Shown here one piece after another: positions 16,940-26,820 of a stretch of 64,000 nt of DNA (position 1 is its first letter; the number at the start of each line of letters is the position of its first letter). The position numbers were made by a program, and so were the translations under genes. Origin of the DNA: Comamonas testosteroni (GTDB lineage: Bacteria > Pseudomonadota > Gammaproteobacteria > Burkholderiales > Burkholderiaceae_C); NCBI RefSeq assembly GCF_000761245.1, contig NZ_AWOR01000042.1, forward strand, positions 1 to 64,000. The letters run 5' to 3'. The notes under the pieces were generated by a model, which was not told where the DNA came from, ran no database searches, and saw only the letters and a program-made list of their open reading frames with translations.

Positions 16940-17812
16940 CTAGTTGCGCAACGACTGAAGCAACGCCTCGAACTGCTCCCCCACCTCGGGGTGCTTGCGC
17001 GCCATGGCCAAGGTCGCCTCCAGGTAGCCGATCTTGGAGCCGCAGTCATAGCGCTTGCCCTGATAGCGGTAGGCCAGCACCTGTTCTTCCTTCATCAGCG
17101 CAGCAATTCCATCAGTGAGCTGGATCTCTCCACCGGCGCCCTTACCCAGGCGAGCCAGATGATGGAAGATACGCGGCGTCAGCACATAGCGGCCCACCAC
17201 AGCCAGGGTGGAAGGTGCTTCCTCCGGCTTTGGCTTTTCCACAATGGCGTGCACAGCTTCCAAGCCCTCCTTGAGCGGCTTGCTGTCCACGATGCCATAG
17301 CTGCGCGTGTCTGCAAGCGGCACCTGCTGCACCCCCAGCACCGAGCACTTGTAGTAGTCGTACACGTCCACCATCTGGCGCATCACCGCCGGCTCGCCGT
17401 CCAGCAAATCATCAGCCAGCAACACGGCAAATGGCTCATTGCCCACCACCGGCTGAGCGCACAGCACAGCATGGCCAAGACCCAAGGCCTCTGGCTGGCG
17501 AATATAGACACATTTCATGTCTGCAGGCATCAGGCTGCGTACATATTTGAGCATCTCGGTCTTGCCACGCACTTCCAGCTCGTTTTCCAGCTCGTAGGCC
17601 TTGTCGAAGTGGTCTTCGATGCTGCGCTTGCTTCTTCCTGTCACAAACACCATTTCATTGATGCCTGCAGCAAGGGCCTCTTCCACCGCATACTGAATCA
17701 ACGGCTTGTCCACCACTGGCAGCATCTCCTTGGGGCTGGCCTTGGTGGCAGGCAAGAATCGGGTGCCCATGCCCGCAACCGGAAAAACAGCTTTTCTTAC
17801 TTTCATCTTCAC
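16940..17812 (-). CDS. galU: UTP--glucose-1-phosphate uridylyltransferase
   Basis: Makes UDP-glucose from UTP and glucose-1-phosphate (290 aa). The nucleotidyltransferase motif [30 protein letters not shown] (residues 7-36, with GxGTRxxP...K) and the [19 protein letters not shown] and [19 protein letters not shown] segments are diagnostic for GalU. It directly follows ugd (24 bp), so the pair would deliver UDP-glucuronate for the capsule. Length and motifs are typical. Confidence 0.95.
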   Translation of the reverse strand: MKMKVRKAVFPVAGMGTRFLPATKASPKEMLPVVDKPLIQYAVEEALAAGINEMVFVTGRSKRSIEDHFDKAYELENELEVRGKTEMLKYVRSLMPADMKCVYIRQPEALGLGHAVLCAQPVVGNEPFAVLLADDLLDGEPAVMRQMVDVYDYYKCSVLGVQQVPLADTRSYGIVDSKPLKEGLEAVHAIVEKPKPEEAPSTLAVVGRYVLTPRIFHHLARLGKGAGGEIQLTDGIAALMKEEQVLAYRYQGKRYDCGSKIGYLEATLAMARKHPEVGEQFEALLQSLRN

Positions 17813-17836
17813 ACGTCTTTCAATTGCAAAAAAATA

Positions 17837-19012
17837 TCAGGAATCACCACCAAACAAATCGCGTGTGTAAATTTTCTCTGGCACATCTGCCAGCTCATCC
17901 ACCACACGATTGGCCACAATCACATCAGCCATCTGCTTAAACTCCGAAAAGTCCTTCACGACCCGGGAATGGAAGAAATCAGAAGCATCGAGCACAGGCT
18001 CGTAAACCACCACCTCGACACCCTTGGCCTTGAGGCGCTTCATCACCCCCTGGACGGAAGAAGCACGGAAATTGTCCGAGCCAGCTTTCATCACCAGGCG
18101 GTAGATACCCACCACCTTGGGATTACGCTTCAAAATATCGTCCGCCACAAAATCCTTGCGTGTGCGGTTCGATTCCACAATCGCATGCATCAGGCTCTGC
18201 GGAACATCGGCATAGTTGGCCAGTAACTGCTTGGTATCCTTGGGCAGGCAATAACCGCCGTAACCAAACGATGGATTGTTGTAATGCCCGCCGATGCGCG
18301 AGTCGAGACTGACCCCTTCAATGATCTGGCGCGTATCCAGCCCATGCACGGCCGCATAGGTATCCAGTTCATTGAAATACGCAACGCGCATCGCCAGATA
18401 GGTATTGGCAAACAGCTTGATGGCCTCTGCCTCGGTGCTGTCCGTCAGCAATACCTGCACATCCTTTTTGATGGCGCCTTCGCACAGCAGATCGGCAAAC
18501 TGCTGACCGCGCTCGGAACGCTCCCCCACCACAATGCGACTGGGATGAAGGTTGTCATACAGTGCCTTGCCTTCACGCAGGAACTCTGGCGAGAAAACAA
18601 TGTTCTCGCTACCTAGTTGTTCCTTCAGGCGCTTGGTAAAGCCGACAGGCACCGTCGACTTGATCACCATCACCGCATCCGGATTGATGGTCATCACCTC
18701 TCGTGCCACCGACTCCACCGACTTGGTATTGAAGTACTGCGTTTGTGGGTCGTAATCCGTCGGCGTTGCGATGATCACAAAGTCCGCGCCAGCATAGGCA
18801 TCCTGCTTATTCAGAGTAGCGCGAAAATTCAGCTTTTTTTCCGCCAGGAAACTCTGAATCTCTGCATCCACAATAGGAGACCTCTTGTCATTGAGCAACG
18901 ACACTTTACGCTCGTCAATATCAAGAGCGACTACCTCGTGATACTGCGCCAACAACATGGCATTGGAAAGGCCAACGTATCCTGTACCTGCAATTGCAAT
19001 TTTTAAAGTCAT
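17837..19012 (-). CDS. ugd: UDP-glucose 6-dehydrogenase
   Basis: Two-step NAD-dependent oxidation of UDP-glucose to UDP-glucuronate (391 aa). The Rossmann motif [17 protein letters not shown] (residues 4-20), [11 protein letters not shown], the [11 protein letters not shown] segment and the catalytic Cys in [14 protein letters not shown] (about residue 255) are all present, with the C-terminal UDP-binding domain [21 protein letters not shown]. It is followed 24 bp later by galU. The 162 bp upstream, before manC, are AT-rich and could hold a second promoter, though none was recognised with confidence. Confidence 0.95.
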   Translation of the reverse strand: MTLKIAIAGTGYVGLSNAMLLAQYHEVVALDIDERKVSLLNDKRSPIVDAEIQSFLAEKKLNFRATLNKQDAYAGADFVIIATPTDYDPQTQYFNTKSVESVAREVMTINPDAVMVIKSTVPVGFTKRLKEQLGSENIVFSPEFLREGKALYDNLHPSRIVVGERSERGQQFADLLCEGAIKKDVQVLLTDSTEAEAIKLFANTYLAMRVAYFNELDTYAAVHGLDTRQIIEGVSLDSRIGGHYNNPSFGYGGYCLPKDTKQLLANYADVPQSLMHAIVESNRTRKDFVADDILKRNPKVVGIYRLVMKAGSDNFRASSVQGVMKRLKAKGVEVVVYEPVLDASDFFHSRVVKDFSEFKQMADVIVANRVVDELADVPEKIYTRDLFGGDS

Positions 19013-19174
19013 GATCTATTTTTCGAAGCAAGGTGAAGCGATACTCTGAAAACACGATTGAATTCCATTTATGCACTTACCTCATTTAGCAATCCTATGG
19101 TAATTATCTGCTACCCAAGCTGAGCTACCCTGATAATGTGAAGCAGGGCCAAAAATGAAAGATTATTGATGTTA

Positions 19175-20590
19175 TTAGGTGCGTCCATATCGGTCTTCAA
19201 ACCGCACTATGTCATCCTCACCCAGATATGAGCCAGACTGCACTTCAATCAACTCCAAAGGGATTTTTCCTGGATTTTCCAGCGCGTGAACCTCACCGAC
19301 CGGTATGTAGGTAGACTGGTTTTCCGTCAAGAGGTAAGTCTTATCCCCATTGCTGATCTGAGCTGTACCACTCACCACAATCCAATGCTCCGCCCGATGG
19401 TGGTGCATCTGCACCGACAACTTTGCGCCAGGCTTCACAGTGATGCGCTTGACTTGGTAACGCATGCCGCTATCGATGCTGTCATACATGCCCCAGGGAC
19501 GGTACACCTCCCGATGGCTATCGTGTTCGTTACGACAGTCAGCCTTCAGCCGTTCAACCACTTTCTTCACATCCTGCACTCGGTTCTTGCAGGCTACCAG
19601 CACCGCATCTTTGGTCTCGACAACCACCAAGTCTCGCACCCCCACAGCAGTTACCAACCGACTACTAGCGTGCACATAGGTTCCCGCACTGTCTTGCAAG
19701 ATAGCATCGCCCTGAACGGAGTTGCCAGCGTTGTCCTTGGGGCTCACATCCCACAGCGCCGACCAGCTACCCACATCGCTCCAGCCAGCGTCCAGAGGAA
19801 CCACCACAGCATCATCGGTTTTTTCCATTACTGCATAGTCAATGGAATCCGATGGACAGGCCTCGAATGCTGCCTTGTCCACGCGTACGAATGTCAGATC
19901 CTCCTGAGCATTTGCCATGGCCGCTTGGCAGGCCTTGAACATATCGGGCGCAAAGCGTTCCAGCTCCTGCAGATAGCGAGCAGCCTTAAACATGAACATG
20001 CCGCTATTCCACAGGAAACGTCCGCTGTCCAAATAGGATTGCGCAGTTGCGACGTCCGGTTTTTCAACAAAGCGGTTAATCACAAACCCGTTGCCGGTGA
20101 CCGCTCCCTGCTCAATATAGCCATAGCCAGTTTCAGCGTGCGTAGGCACCACGCCGAAAGCGACCAGCTTGCCGTCACTTGCCAGAGGCAAGGCCGCCTG
20201 CACACAGTGTTGGAACGCTGCCACGTCGGCAATGACATGGTCAGCAGCCAACACCAGCAGCACTGCGTCGCTGGTAGCCTGCAGCTTGCTCGCTTGCATT
20301 GCTGCCAAAGCGATGGCCGGTGCAGTATTACGGCCTGCTGGCTCCAACAAGATCTGTGCCTCGTCTCGACCGATAGAGCGTAACTGCTCGGCGGCAAGGA
20401 AGCGATGTTCTTCGTTACATATCAGCAGCGAAGATGCCACGTCCAGCCCCTCCAGCCGCTGTATCGTGGCCTGCAACAGGGTTTGGCCACCAGATGCCAG
20501 CGGCAGAAACTGCTTGGGGTATTGCACCCGCGACAGCGGCCACAGACGGGTACCGGAACCTCCGGCCATGATGACGGGTATGACTTGCAT
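19175..20590 (-). CDS. manC: mannose-1-phosphate guanylyltransferase / mannose-6-phosphate isomerase (bifunctional)
   Basis: Two-domain enzyme (471 aa). The N-terminal GDP-mannose pyrophosphorylase has [27 protein letters not shown] (residues 4-30); the C-terminal type II phosphomannose isomerase cupin has [46 protein letters not shown] (metal-binding His near 405-410). It supplies GDP-mannose to Gmd. The start at 20590 ([11 protein letters not shown]) is the family start; a longer reading to 20668 runs into gmm. No phosphomannomutase gene is in the window, so that step must be encoded elsewhere. Confidence 0.95.
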   Translation of the reverse strand: MQVIPVIMAGGSGTRLWPLSRVQYPKQFLPLASGGQTLLQATIQRLEGLDVASSLLICNEEHRFLAAEQLRSIGRDEAQILLEPAGRNTAPAIALAAMQASKLQATSDAVLLVLAADHVIADVAAFQHCVQAALPLASDGKLVAFGVVPTHAETGYGYIEQGAVTGNGFVINRFVEKPDVATAQSYLDSGRFLWNSGMFMFKAARYLQELERFAPDMFKACQAAMANAQEDLTFVRVDKAAFEACPSDSIDYAVMEKTDDAVVVPLDAGWSDVGSWSALWDVSPKDNAGNSVQGDAILQDSAGTYVHASSRLVTAVGVRDLVVVETKDAVLVACKNRVQDVKKVVERLKADCRNEHDSHREVYRPWGMYDSIDSGMRYQVKRITVKPGAKLSVQMHHHRAEHWIVVSGTAQISNGDKTYLLTENQSTYIPVGEVHALENPGKIPLELIEVQSGSYLGEDDIVRFEDRYGRT

Positions 20591-20592
20591 GT

Positions 20593-21066
20593 TCAACTCA
20601 GAAAAGAAAAATAGGCCTTGCTGTTCATATGAACGACTTCGCTGCGAGCCGCCACCTGCAATGGCCACCAGCGAAACCGAGCATGTTGATCTCGCGGCCA
20701 GCTATGAGGCCAATTTTGTGAACCCCATGAAAGGGCGTAGGCCAGCACTACATAGTGAGTGCCGGCGCTGTTAGGTGCGTTGCTGAACACATTGTCATCA
20801 TAGAAATGCTCGAAAACGCCCAGCAGCCGAGCTTGCTCCCGACGGCTGGAACGGCCCAGCTCATTAAGAGTCAGCCTCTCGAAGGCCGTGTCCAAACGTT
20901 CGTCTTTACGCACCCGTCCGCCGGGAACAAACCATGTTCCCTGCGCCGGCCGGTTTAGCCGCTCGCCGAGCAAAATTTCGCCGCAATCATTGCTAACAAC
21001 CAAATCAATCGACACCAACGGTGCAGACTCAATGACCGTCCTGAATGCATCATCACTCAGCAGCAT
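20593..21066 (-). CDS. gmm: GDP-mannose mannosyl hydrolase (Nudix)
   Basis: A 157-aa Nudix protein of the Gmm/WcaH type, which hydrolyses GDP-mannose to GDP and mannose and may tune the GDP-sugar pool. Seen: [55 protein letters not shown], the modified Nudix box in which the usual REUxEE is altered as in Gmm. The C-terminal SKAYF-type end also fits. It sits 2 bp ahead of manC and 19 bp behind colD, as gmm does in E. coli GDP-fucose and colitose clusters. Confidence 0.88.
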   Translation of the reverse strand: MLLSDDAFRTVIESAPLVSIDLVVSNDCGEILLGERLNRPAQGTWFVPGGRVRKDERLDTAFERLTLNELGRSSRREQARLLGVFEHFYDDNVFSNAPNSAGTHYVVLAYALSWGSQNWPHSWPRDQHARFRWWPLQVAARSEVVHMNSKAYFSFLS

Positions 21067-21085
21067 GCCAACACCATTAACAGTG

Positions 21086-22246
21086 TCACGCTACAAGAGA
21101 GTGCAGGTAGTCGATTTGATCAATCAATTGATAATGGTGATTACCCACGAAGAAACCAGCACGATCAATATATTCCGCGTTCTTCAAATCAGCGTGGATA
21201 GTGTAGTCAAACCATTTCAGAACTTCATTCTTGGCGAAGTTGCCCGCCACGATCGGGCGCACGTCAATCTGGCTGGCCGAGAGCTTATCCATCAAGGCTG
21301 AACGGCTGATTGGAGCGTCTTCCGCCAGCAGAAGCGAAAAACCGAACCAACTGCTTTCCCCGATTTCCTTCTGAATGCTCAACCAGGGATGCTTTTCGAA
21401 CCGCTTGACAAAGTGTTCAGCATTGTTGCGGCGTGCGGTGATCATGCCGGCTAGCTTCTTCATCTGTTCCTGGCCCACTGCGCCGCTCATTTCCAGCGGG
21501 CGCAGGTTGTAGCCGGGCAGCACGAAACGGAAGGATTCTTCGAATGCGTTGTCGCTCTTTTCGCCACACACCAAGTTGTGCTTGGGCAAGTTGCGCGTCC
21601 AGCCGTGAGCACGGACGCACAGCAGAATGTGATACAGCTCCTCATCATCCGTCACGACCAAGCCGCCTTCCATTGTGGCAATGTGGTGGCTGAAAAAGCT
21701 GCTGAAGGTGCCCATCAGTCCATGGGTGCCGGCTTGTTTACCATCAAAGACGGCTCCGAGGGATTCGCAGTTATCTTCCAGCAGCAGGATGTCACGTTGA
21801 CCAATGATCTTGCGGATTTCTGCGAAATCGTTCGGGTTACCCAGCAGGTTGACCGTCAGGATGGCCTTCGTGTCATCTGTCACGGCCGTCTTCAACTGCT
21901 CCAGGTCAAGGTTCAGCGTTTGACGGTCGATGTCCACGAACTTCAGCTTCAAGCCGTACTGCTGCAGCGGGTGGTAGGTGGTGCTCCAGGAGACGGCGGG
22001 TACGATCACTTCGTCACCCCGCTTGAGCGAGCCTTGCTTACGGAACATCAGCGCTGCGATCATGGCCAAGTTGGCCGAAGAACCGGAGTTGACCATCACC
22101 GCATAGCGGCTGCCCACCCATTCAGCGAACTGCTTTTCGAACTGAGCTACTTCCTTGCCCATGGAGAACATGCCTGATTTGAGCACGCGATCAATGGCGG
22201 CGTATTCGGCTTCGTCCCAGGTGGTGCTGGCGAGCGGATATTGCAT
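21086..22246 (-). CDS. colD: GDP-4-keto-6-deoxy-D-mannose 3-dehydratase (PLP, ColD type)
   Basis: Fold-type I PLP enzyme (386 aa) of the DegT/DnrJ/StrS family that removes the C3 hydroxyl of GDP-4-keto-6-deoxymannose in GDP-L-colitose synthesis. Most of the family are aminotransferases with an active-site Lys. Here the position reads FFSHHIATMEGG with His187-His188, the His-for-Lys change that defines ColD (His188 in the E. coli enzyme). Other matches to ColD: the N-terminal YPLASTTWDEAEYAAIDRVL, SGSSANLAMIAAL, VPAVSWSTTYHPLQQYGL, LLEDNCESLGA and VLPGYNLRPLEMSGA. It is tightly packed between colC-like and gmm. Confidence 0.93.
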   Translation of the reverse strand: MQYPLASTTWDEAEYAAIDRVLKSGMFSMGKEVAQFEKQFAEWVGSRYAVMVNSGSSANLAMIAALMFRKQGSLKRGDEVIVPAVSWSTTYHPLQQYGLKLKFVDIDRQTLNLDLEQLKTAVTDDTKAILTVNLLGNPNDFAEIRKIIGQRDILLLEDNCESLGAVFDGKQAGTHGLMGTFSSFFSHHIATMEGGLVVTDDEELYHILLCVRAHGWTRNLPKHNLVCGEKSDNAFEESFRFVLPGYNLRPLEMSGAVGQEQMKKLAGMITARRNNAEHFVKRFEKHPWLSIQKEIGESSWFGFSLLLAEDAPISRSALMDKLSASQIDVRPIVAGNFAKNEVLKWFDYTIHADLKNAEYIDRAGFFVGNHHYQLIDQIDYLHSLVA

Positions 22247-22256
22247 TTCAGGTTCC

Positions 22257-23174
22257 TTAGAGTTGATTCAAATAGTATTGATAGGTCTTTGCCAGACCCT
22301 GTTCCAGGGTATGACCGGGCTGCCAACCCCACTCCATTGCCCGGCGTGTGTCGCTCAACTTGCGTTGCATGCCGGTAGGTTTCGAGAGGTCGTGATGGAA
22401 CCCCCCTTGATAACCTACTACTTTGGCGGCGATTTCGTAGTACTGGTTCACGGTGTAGTCGTGACCCAGTCCAATGTTCATCAGCGAAGGCAGGCTTTCA
22501 AAGTTCGTCAATGCACGCATGACGGCATCGGCAAGATCGCCGGCATATAGAAATTCGCGTCTCGCCTGACCTGAACCCCAAATTTCCACGCTGTCCAAAC
22601 CTTGCTGCTTGGCTTCGTGCAGCTTGTGAATGACAGCAGGGATCATGTGCGACCAACGCGGGTCGAACTTGTCATATGGACCGTACAGATTGCACGGAAT
22701 CACTGTCTTATATTGCAGTTGTGGATTTTCACGGCAGAGGTAATCGGCCAGACGAGCCACCGTGATTTTGGCCAGGGCATAGCCTTCGTTCGTGGGCTCC
22801 AGCATGCCTGTGAGCACATCGCCTTCAGCCAAAGCACCCTGCTGGTCTTTGGGGTACATGCAGGTGCTGCCGAAATTGATCAGGCGTGCGACACCTGTTT
22901 CCGCTGCCGCCATCAGCACGTTGCGGCCCATGTCCAGGTTATCCACGAGAAAGCGCACAGGCTCTCGCATGTTGGCCTGAATACCGCCCACACGTCCGGC
23001 CGCGTGAATCACGGCATCTGGACGATGAGTCTCGAAATACTGTTTGACTGTGGCGTAGTCAAGCAAGTTCAGCGCGGCACTGCTGGGTGTCAGCCAAGCA
23101 TGCTCTGAGGCCAAAGGGTGGTCTTGGATATTGCGCCCCACCATACCCGAGGCGCCTGTCAGCAAAATCTTCAT
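22257..23174 (-). CDS. colC: GDP-L-colitose synthase (epimerase/reductase, Fcl-like)
   Basis: Short-chain dehydrogenase (305 aa) closely related to GDP-L-fucose synthase. Features: NAD(P)-binding LLTGASGMVGRNI (residues 4-16), HAAGRVGGIQANMREP, the catalytic Ser in GSTCMYPKD and the Tyr/Lys pair in EGYALAKITVARL (YxxxK), then NLYGPYDKFDPRWSHMIPA. Fucose synthase and colitose synthase (ColC) cannot be told apart by these motifs alone. The gene lies directly between gmd and colD and there is no second Fcl in the cluster. The substrate supplied by ColD would be the 3-deoxy sugar, so ColC is the better call. Confidence 0.8.
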   Translation of the reverse strand: MKILLTGASGMVGRNIQDHPLASEHAWLTPSSAALNLLDYATVKQYFETHRPDAVIHAAGRVGGIQANMREPVRFLVDNLDMGRNVLMAAAETGVARLINFGSTCMYPKDQQGALAEGDVLTGMLEPTNEGYALAKITVARLADYLCRENPQLQYKTVIPCNLYGPYDKFDPRWSHMIPAVIHKLHEAKQQGLDSVEIWGSGQARREFLYAGDLADAVMRALTNFESLPSLMNIGLGHDYTVNQYYEIAAKVVGYQGGFHHDLSKPTGMQRKLSDTRRAMEWGWQPGHTLEQGLAKTYQYYLNQL

Positions 23175-23188
23175 GTGAGTCGTGCAGC

Positions 23189-24307
23189 TCAGCGTTCCAA
23201 GCTCACTGCAGCTTCATAGCCATGCTGCTTCAGCAGAGCGTGCTGGCGGGCCTGCGTCAGGTCGTTGGCCACCATCTCAGCGCACATTTCCTGAACGGTG
23301 ATCTCGGGGACCCAACCCAGCTTGGACTTGGCCTTGGCGGGGTCACCCAGAAGGGTTTCCACTTCGGCCGGGCGAAAGTAACGTGGGTCAACGACGATGA
23401 GAACATCTCCTGGCTTGACCGCAGGGGCCTTGTCGCCTTCCACCTTCACGACCACTCCCTTCTCATCCACGCCCTGACCTTCAAAACGCAGGGTAATACC
23501 CAACTCGGCAGCCGACCACTCGATGAACTGGCGCACGCTGTACTGCACGCCAGTCGCGATGACAAAGTCTTCGGGTTGGTCTTGTTGCAACATCATCCAC
23601 TGCATGCGCACATAGTCCTTGGCATGGCCCCAGTCGCGCAGGGCGTCCATATTGCCCATATACAGGCAGCTCTCAAGCCCTTGGGCAATATTGGCCAAGC
23701 CGCGGGTGATCTTGCGGGTGACGAAGGTCTCGCCGCGGCGTGGTGATTCGTGATTGAACAAAATGCCGTTGCAGGCATACATACCATAGGCCTCGCGGTA
23801 ATTGACCGTGATCCAGTAGGCATACATCTTGGCCACCGCATAGGGGCTGCGGGGGTAGAACGGTGTGGTTTCCTTCTGTGGAATTTCCTGGACTAAGCCA
23901 TATAACTCCGAAGTGGATGCCTGATAGAACTTGGTCTTCTTCTCCAGCCCCAAGAAGCGGATCGCTTCCAATAGGCGTAATGTGCCAATCGCATCCACAT
24001 CGGCCGTGTACTCGGGTGACTCAAAGCTCACGGCCACATGGCTTTGCGCACCCAAGTTGTATACCTCATCCGGCTGGATCTCGGACAGGATTCGCGTGAG
24101 ATTCGAAGAATCCGTCAAATCGCCATAGTGCAACTTGAAGCGGGCATTTTCCACATGCGGGTCCTGAAAAATGTGATCGACCCGTTGGGTGTTGAATGAG
24201 GACGCTCGGCGCTTGATACCATGCACCTCATAGCCCTTTTCCAGCAAGAATTCGGCCAAATAGGATCCGTCTTGTCCTGTGATCCCAGTAATCAATGCTT
24301 TTTTCAT
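23189..24307 (-). CDS. gmd: GDP-mannose 4,6-dehydratase
   Basis: NADP-dependent dehydratase (372 aa) converting GDP-mannose to GDP-4-keto-6-deoxymannose. Gmd hallmarks: [40 protein letters not shown] at the N-terminus, [30 protein letters not shown], catalytic STSELYG (Thr/Ser-Glu) and Tyr/Lys in [10 protein letters not shown], and [20 protein letters not shown]. Normal length. It opens the GDP-sugar block, 3 bp behind the fucosyltransferase-like gene and 14 bp before colC. Confidence 0.96.
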   Translation of the reverse strand: MKKALITGITGQDGSYLAEFLLEKGYEVHGIKRRASSFNTQRVDHIFQDPHVENARFKLHYGDLTDSSNLTRILSEIQPDEVYNLGAQSHVAVSFESPEYTADVDAIGTLRLLEAIRFLGLEKKTKFYQASTSELYGLVQEIPQKETTPFYPRSPYAVAKMYAYWITVNYREAYGMYACNGILFNHESPRRGETFVTRKITRGLANIAQGLESCLYMGNMDALRDWGHAKDYVRMQWMMLQQDQPEDFVIATGVQYSVRQFIEWSAAELGITLRFEGQGVDEKGVVVKVEGDKAPAVKPGDVLIVVDPRYFRPAEVETLLGDPAKAKSKLGWVPEITVQEMCAEMVANDLTQARQHALLKQHGYEAAVSLER

Positions 24308-24310
24308 TTT

Positions 24311-25114
24311 CTAAACCCTAATGTAATTGATAGCCCCCCAAATGGCGGCGAACGTACTAAAAGATGAGTGCTTTGTCCCGATAATGTAGCTACATTTAGA
24401 GAGAGCATAAAGATCGGCAACCGCCTCCTCTAACGAAGACAACCTCTCTTGAATGTTTGATTTTCCGGCAGCCTCTGTTTTAGAAATATCCCAGTTCTTT
24501 CTTAAAACAAGCACTTTATTCTTGTATTTTTCCATAAACTCAAATTCAGAGTCAGGATTATCTGCAGACAAAATTATCAAAGACTTCGGATTGGATTCAA
24601 AATAGTGGTTGATCTGCTTGTGGAGCTCTGCATCACTTGGGGGTTCAATACCCATCTTTATGCAATGATCTAGCATATCAGTGCGCCTCAAATGCACACC
24701 AAGTATTTTATCCTGTTTATTTAAAAATAATGAGTTGACGGATTTTTTTATTGACTCCACAGGAACTAGATTTTCATAAAATTCTTTAATAATTTCATTA
24801 AATCGAATGGACTCATCTTTATCAAGATTGTATTCTTTTTCGATACTAGAAGGATGACTTCCGCAATGCGTTGGTTGCGTTTTATATGTAACCAACAGAT
24901 TATCTGAAAGATTGGTGACAGCAGATCTCTCCGAATTATCCATTAACTGACAATTAAAAAGATCAGAAAAATTTCCGGGACAGCTTGGATCCTTAATCCA
25001 TTCATAGCTGAAAGCTAATCCCTTAACTGAGGCAAGAGCATAATGTCCAGCCATTGATCTCACCCTGTTAGACAGTCCGTAACGACCAGAAAATATTATA
25101 TGTAAATTTTTCAT
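24311..25114 (-). CDS. fucosyltransferase-fold protein, candidate colitosyltransferase
   Basis: A 267-aa protein, AT-rich compared with the genes downstream. It shows the three-part pattern of GDP-fucose-using GT-B enzymes (NodZ/FutC/POFUT type): an N-terminal GRYGLSNRVRSMAGHYALA (GLSNR like GLGNR, residues 10-28), the donor motif GVHLRRTDMLDH (residues 139-150, HxRRxD with the basic residues that hold GDP), and the C-terminal CSYIIGTKHSSFSTFAAIWGA. Since the neighbouring genes make GDP-colitose rather than GDP-fucose, it may transfer colitose; that is inference from context. It is 3 bp upstream of gmd and 11 bp behind the next gene. Confidence 0.68.
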   Translation of the reverse strand: MKNLHIIFSGRYGLSNRVRSMAGHYALASVKGLAFSYEWIKDPSCPGNFSDLFNCQLMDNSERSAVTNLSDNLLVTYKTQPTHCGSHPSSIEKEYNLDKDESIRFNEIIKEFYENLVPVESIKKSVNSLFLNKQDKILGVHLRRTDMLDHCIKMGIEPPSDAELHKQINHYFESNPKSLIILSADNPDSEFEFMEKYKNKVLVLRKNWDISKTEAAGKSNIQERLSSLEEAVADLYALSKCSYIIGTKHSSFSTFAAIWGAINYIRV

Positions 25115-25125
25115 AAATCGGGAGT

Positions 25126-26820
25126 TCAGATAAGAAACTCAGGTATTTGCTTTAAATATTCTTGATTATTTAAATAATTCGGATAAGAGAAGTGCTTAGA
25201 CAAATCTCTATTTATTTTTTTGTAATTTTCGAGAAAAATCTCTTTATGCTTACTTCTCTGAGACAAATCTGATTGCATGGATTTCCCATTGTTATCCACT
25301 TTATAGATGTCTGCGGTGAGGTTCATGCCGTCAAAGGGTTGAAATAGCACGGGGTATCTGAACCATTGAGTGCTATGCTTGCCTTCAAAGTATCGCAGGC
25401 GCTCAATGAACTCTGTGTCCGCATTCTTTCGGATATTTTCATAATAGCCATATTTCTGGTGAGAATTAACCCGACAGGCCAAAGATGCCGTGCCATAACG
25501 CTCCACCTTGCCATCCAAAGCCAACAGCTTGAACTGTTTGTCTACTCGGACGATATCGCCAAAGCAAATAACGGCCTTGGTATCGGATTTTTCAAGGAAG
25601 GGCAGCTGTATACTGGCCCGTTGGCAGCAGCTAAAGTCATCTGAATCATTGACCAAGTAGATCGTGTCATCGTTGATGTGGCGGTGGATAACCGAATTCC
25701 GGATCCAGTAGGTGCCCATGCTTTTCTTATTCTGCTCCAGAGTGATATCGAACTTGGAGGAATCAACAAGTTTCCTAAACGCTGAAACAATGTGCATGGA
25801 CTGATCTGTGCTGACGTCGTCCACCATGTGAACACTACAGTGTGGATGAGTTTGCATCGCGACGCTGTACAAGGCCGATGCGATATAAGAGGCCTTGTTG
25901 TAGTTCGACATCACAAAGATGGCGCTGGCACTGCTTTTCTGTAGCGGCCATTGATTGCATGTCGTGACGGTCAGAACCGTTCTAGCGGTCTGTAGACGGA
26001 TAGAGTCAGTCGGCTCGTTGCGCTGTGGCGCCGGGTTAATATCCAGCAAAATTTGGCGACCTGGCGCATTGCACAGTAGGCCTGGAATGGTAACCACTTT
26101 ACTCTGGCGAAGAACTTCAATATCTTGCTTGCAAAAATCCTCCAAGTCCAAGTCATTGTCAATCTGCCAAAGCCGCTTGTATTTGGCGGGTAGATGTCCG
26201 TCTATCAGAATATCAATCGATCTGAACGCCGCCTCACCACCAAAGCGCTCAAGCCCTTGTTTGGTAACAAACAAAGATGCAATGCCTGGGTTTTTGGCTT
26301 CCTGGCTGTTAGTCGCCTTGATTGGTTCTTGCCTAATAGACCAATATAAGCTCTCAAAGCTTTCAAGATTGATGCTCGGGCAGTCACGCAGGTACTTCTG
26401 AGAAAAAGCAAGATACTGTCCATTGCATGCGCGTGCAGCGCTTATTTCGGCATTCAGCAGCTCCACCTTGAACTTCAGGAATTCAGCCCAGGTTGATTTG
26501 AGTTGCGGCAATTCTGCAAAAAAAACTTGGTCAACCTCTTGCCGCTTGGCAAACTCCATGCAGTCAAACCAAAATGCCTTGGGATCGTCCGTGATCAAAA
26601 TTCGATCAATAGTGCCCTGCGCAATCCAGTGAAGCAGACGTCTATTAAAGAAAAGTAATTCAGGCGTCTTGAATATAAGCGCGAGTTTAATATCAAATCG
26701 CTTTTTTAGAAGATCAGCAACAAAAATCAGCTGATTGATATTGGAAACTGTTTTTTCAACAGCAATAACCAACGCAGAGCTCTGTTGCTTTTCATTGTGG
26801 ATTCGGTGAAATCGTTTCAC
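25126..26820 (-). CDS. glycosyltransferase family 2, two-region protein
   Basis: A 564-aa AT-rich gene. The first about 290 residues have no recognised family (they include HRIHNEKQQSSALVIAVEKTVSNINQL and a Rossmann-like feel). The GT-A domain begins near residue 300: AIFVMSNYNKASYIASALYSVAMQTHPHCSVHMVDDVSTDQS, then YLVNDSDDFSCCQRASIQ with the DSDD metal motif and RVNSHQKYGYYENIRKNADTEFIERL. Start codon is GTG, overlapping the upstream stop as GTGA (26817-26820). It resembles the glycosyltransferase at 13629 in the DSDD/TEF part, so the two may recognise related sugars. Confidence 0.75.
   Translation of the reverse strand: MKRFHRIHNEKQQSSALVIAVEKTVSNINQLIFVADLLKKRFDIKLALIFKTPELLFFNRRLLHWIAQGTIDRILITDDPKAFWFDCMEFAKRQEVDQVFFAELPQLKSTWAEFLKFKVELLNAEISAARACNGQYLAFSQKYLRDCPSINLESFESLYWSIRQEPIKATNSQEAKNPGIASLFVTKQGLERFGGEAAFRSIDILIDGHLPAKYKRLWQIDNDLDLEDFCKQDIEVLRQSKVVTIPGLLCNAPGRQILLDINPAPQRNEPTDSIRLQTARTVLTVTTCNQWPLQKSSASAIFVMSNYNKASYIASALYSVAMQTHPHCSVHMVDDVSTDQSMHIVSAFRKLVDSSKFDITLEQNKKSMGTYWIRNSVIHRHINDDTIYLVNDSDDFSCCQRASIQLPFLEKSDTKAVICFGDIVRVDKQFKLLALDGKVERYGTASLACRVNSHQKYGYYENIRKNADTEFIERLRYFEGKHSTQWFRYPVLFQPFDGMNLTADIYKVDNNGKSMQSDLSQRSKHKEIFLENYKKINRDLSKHFSYPNYLNNQEYLKQIPEFLI

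Noticed and set aside
22257-23174. GDP-L-fucose synthase as the primary call
   Set aside because: The fold is the same, but the neighbouring ColD with its active-site His would deliver the 3-deoxy sugar, so the colitose synthase reading is better. Enzyme assay could reverse this.
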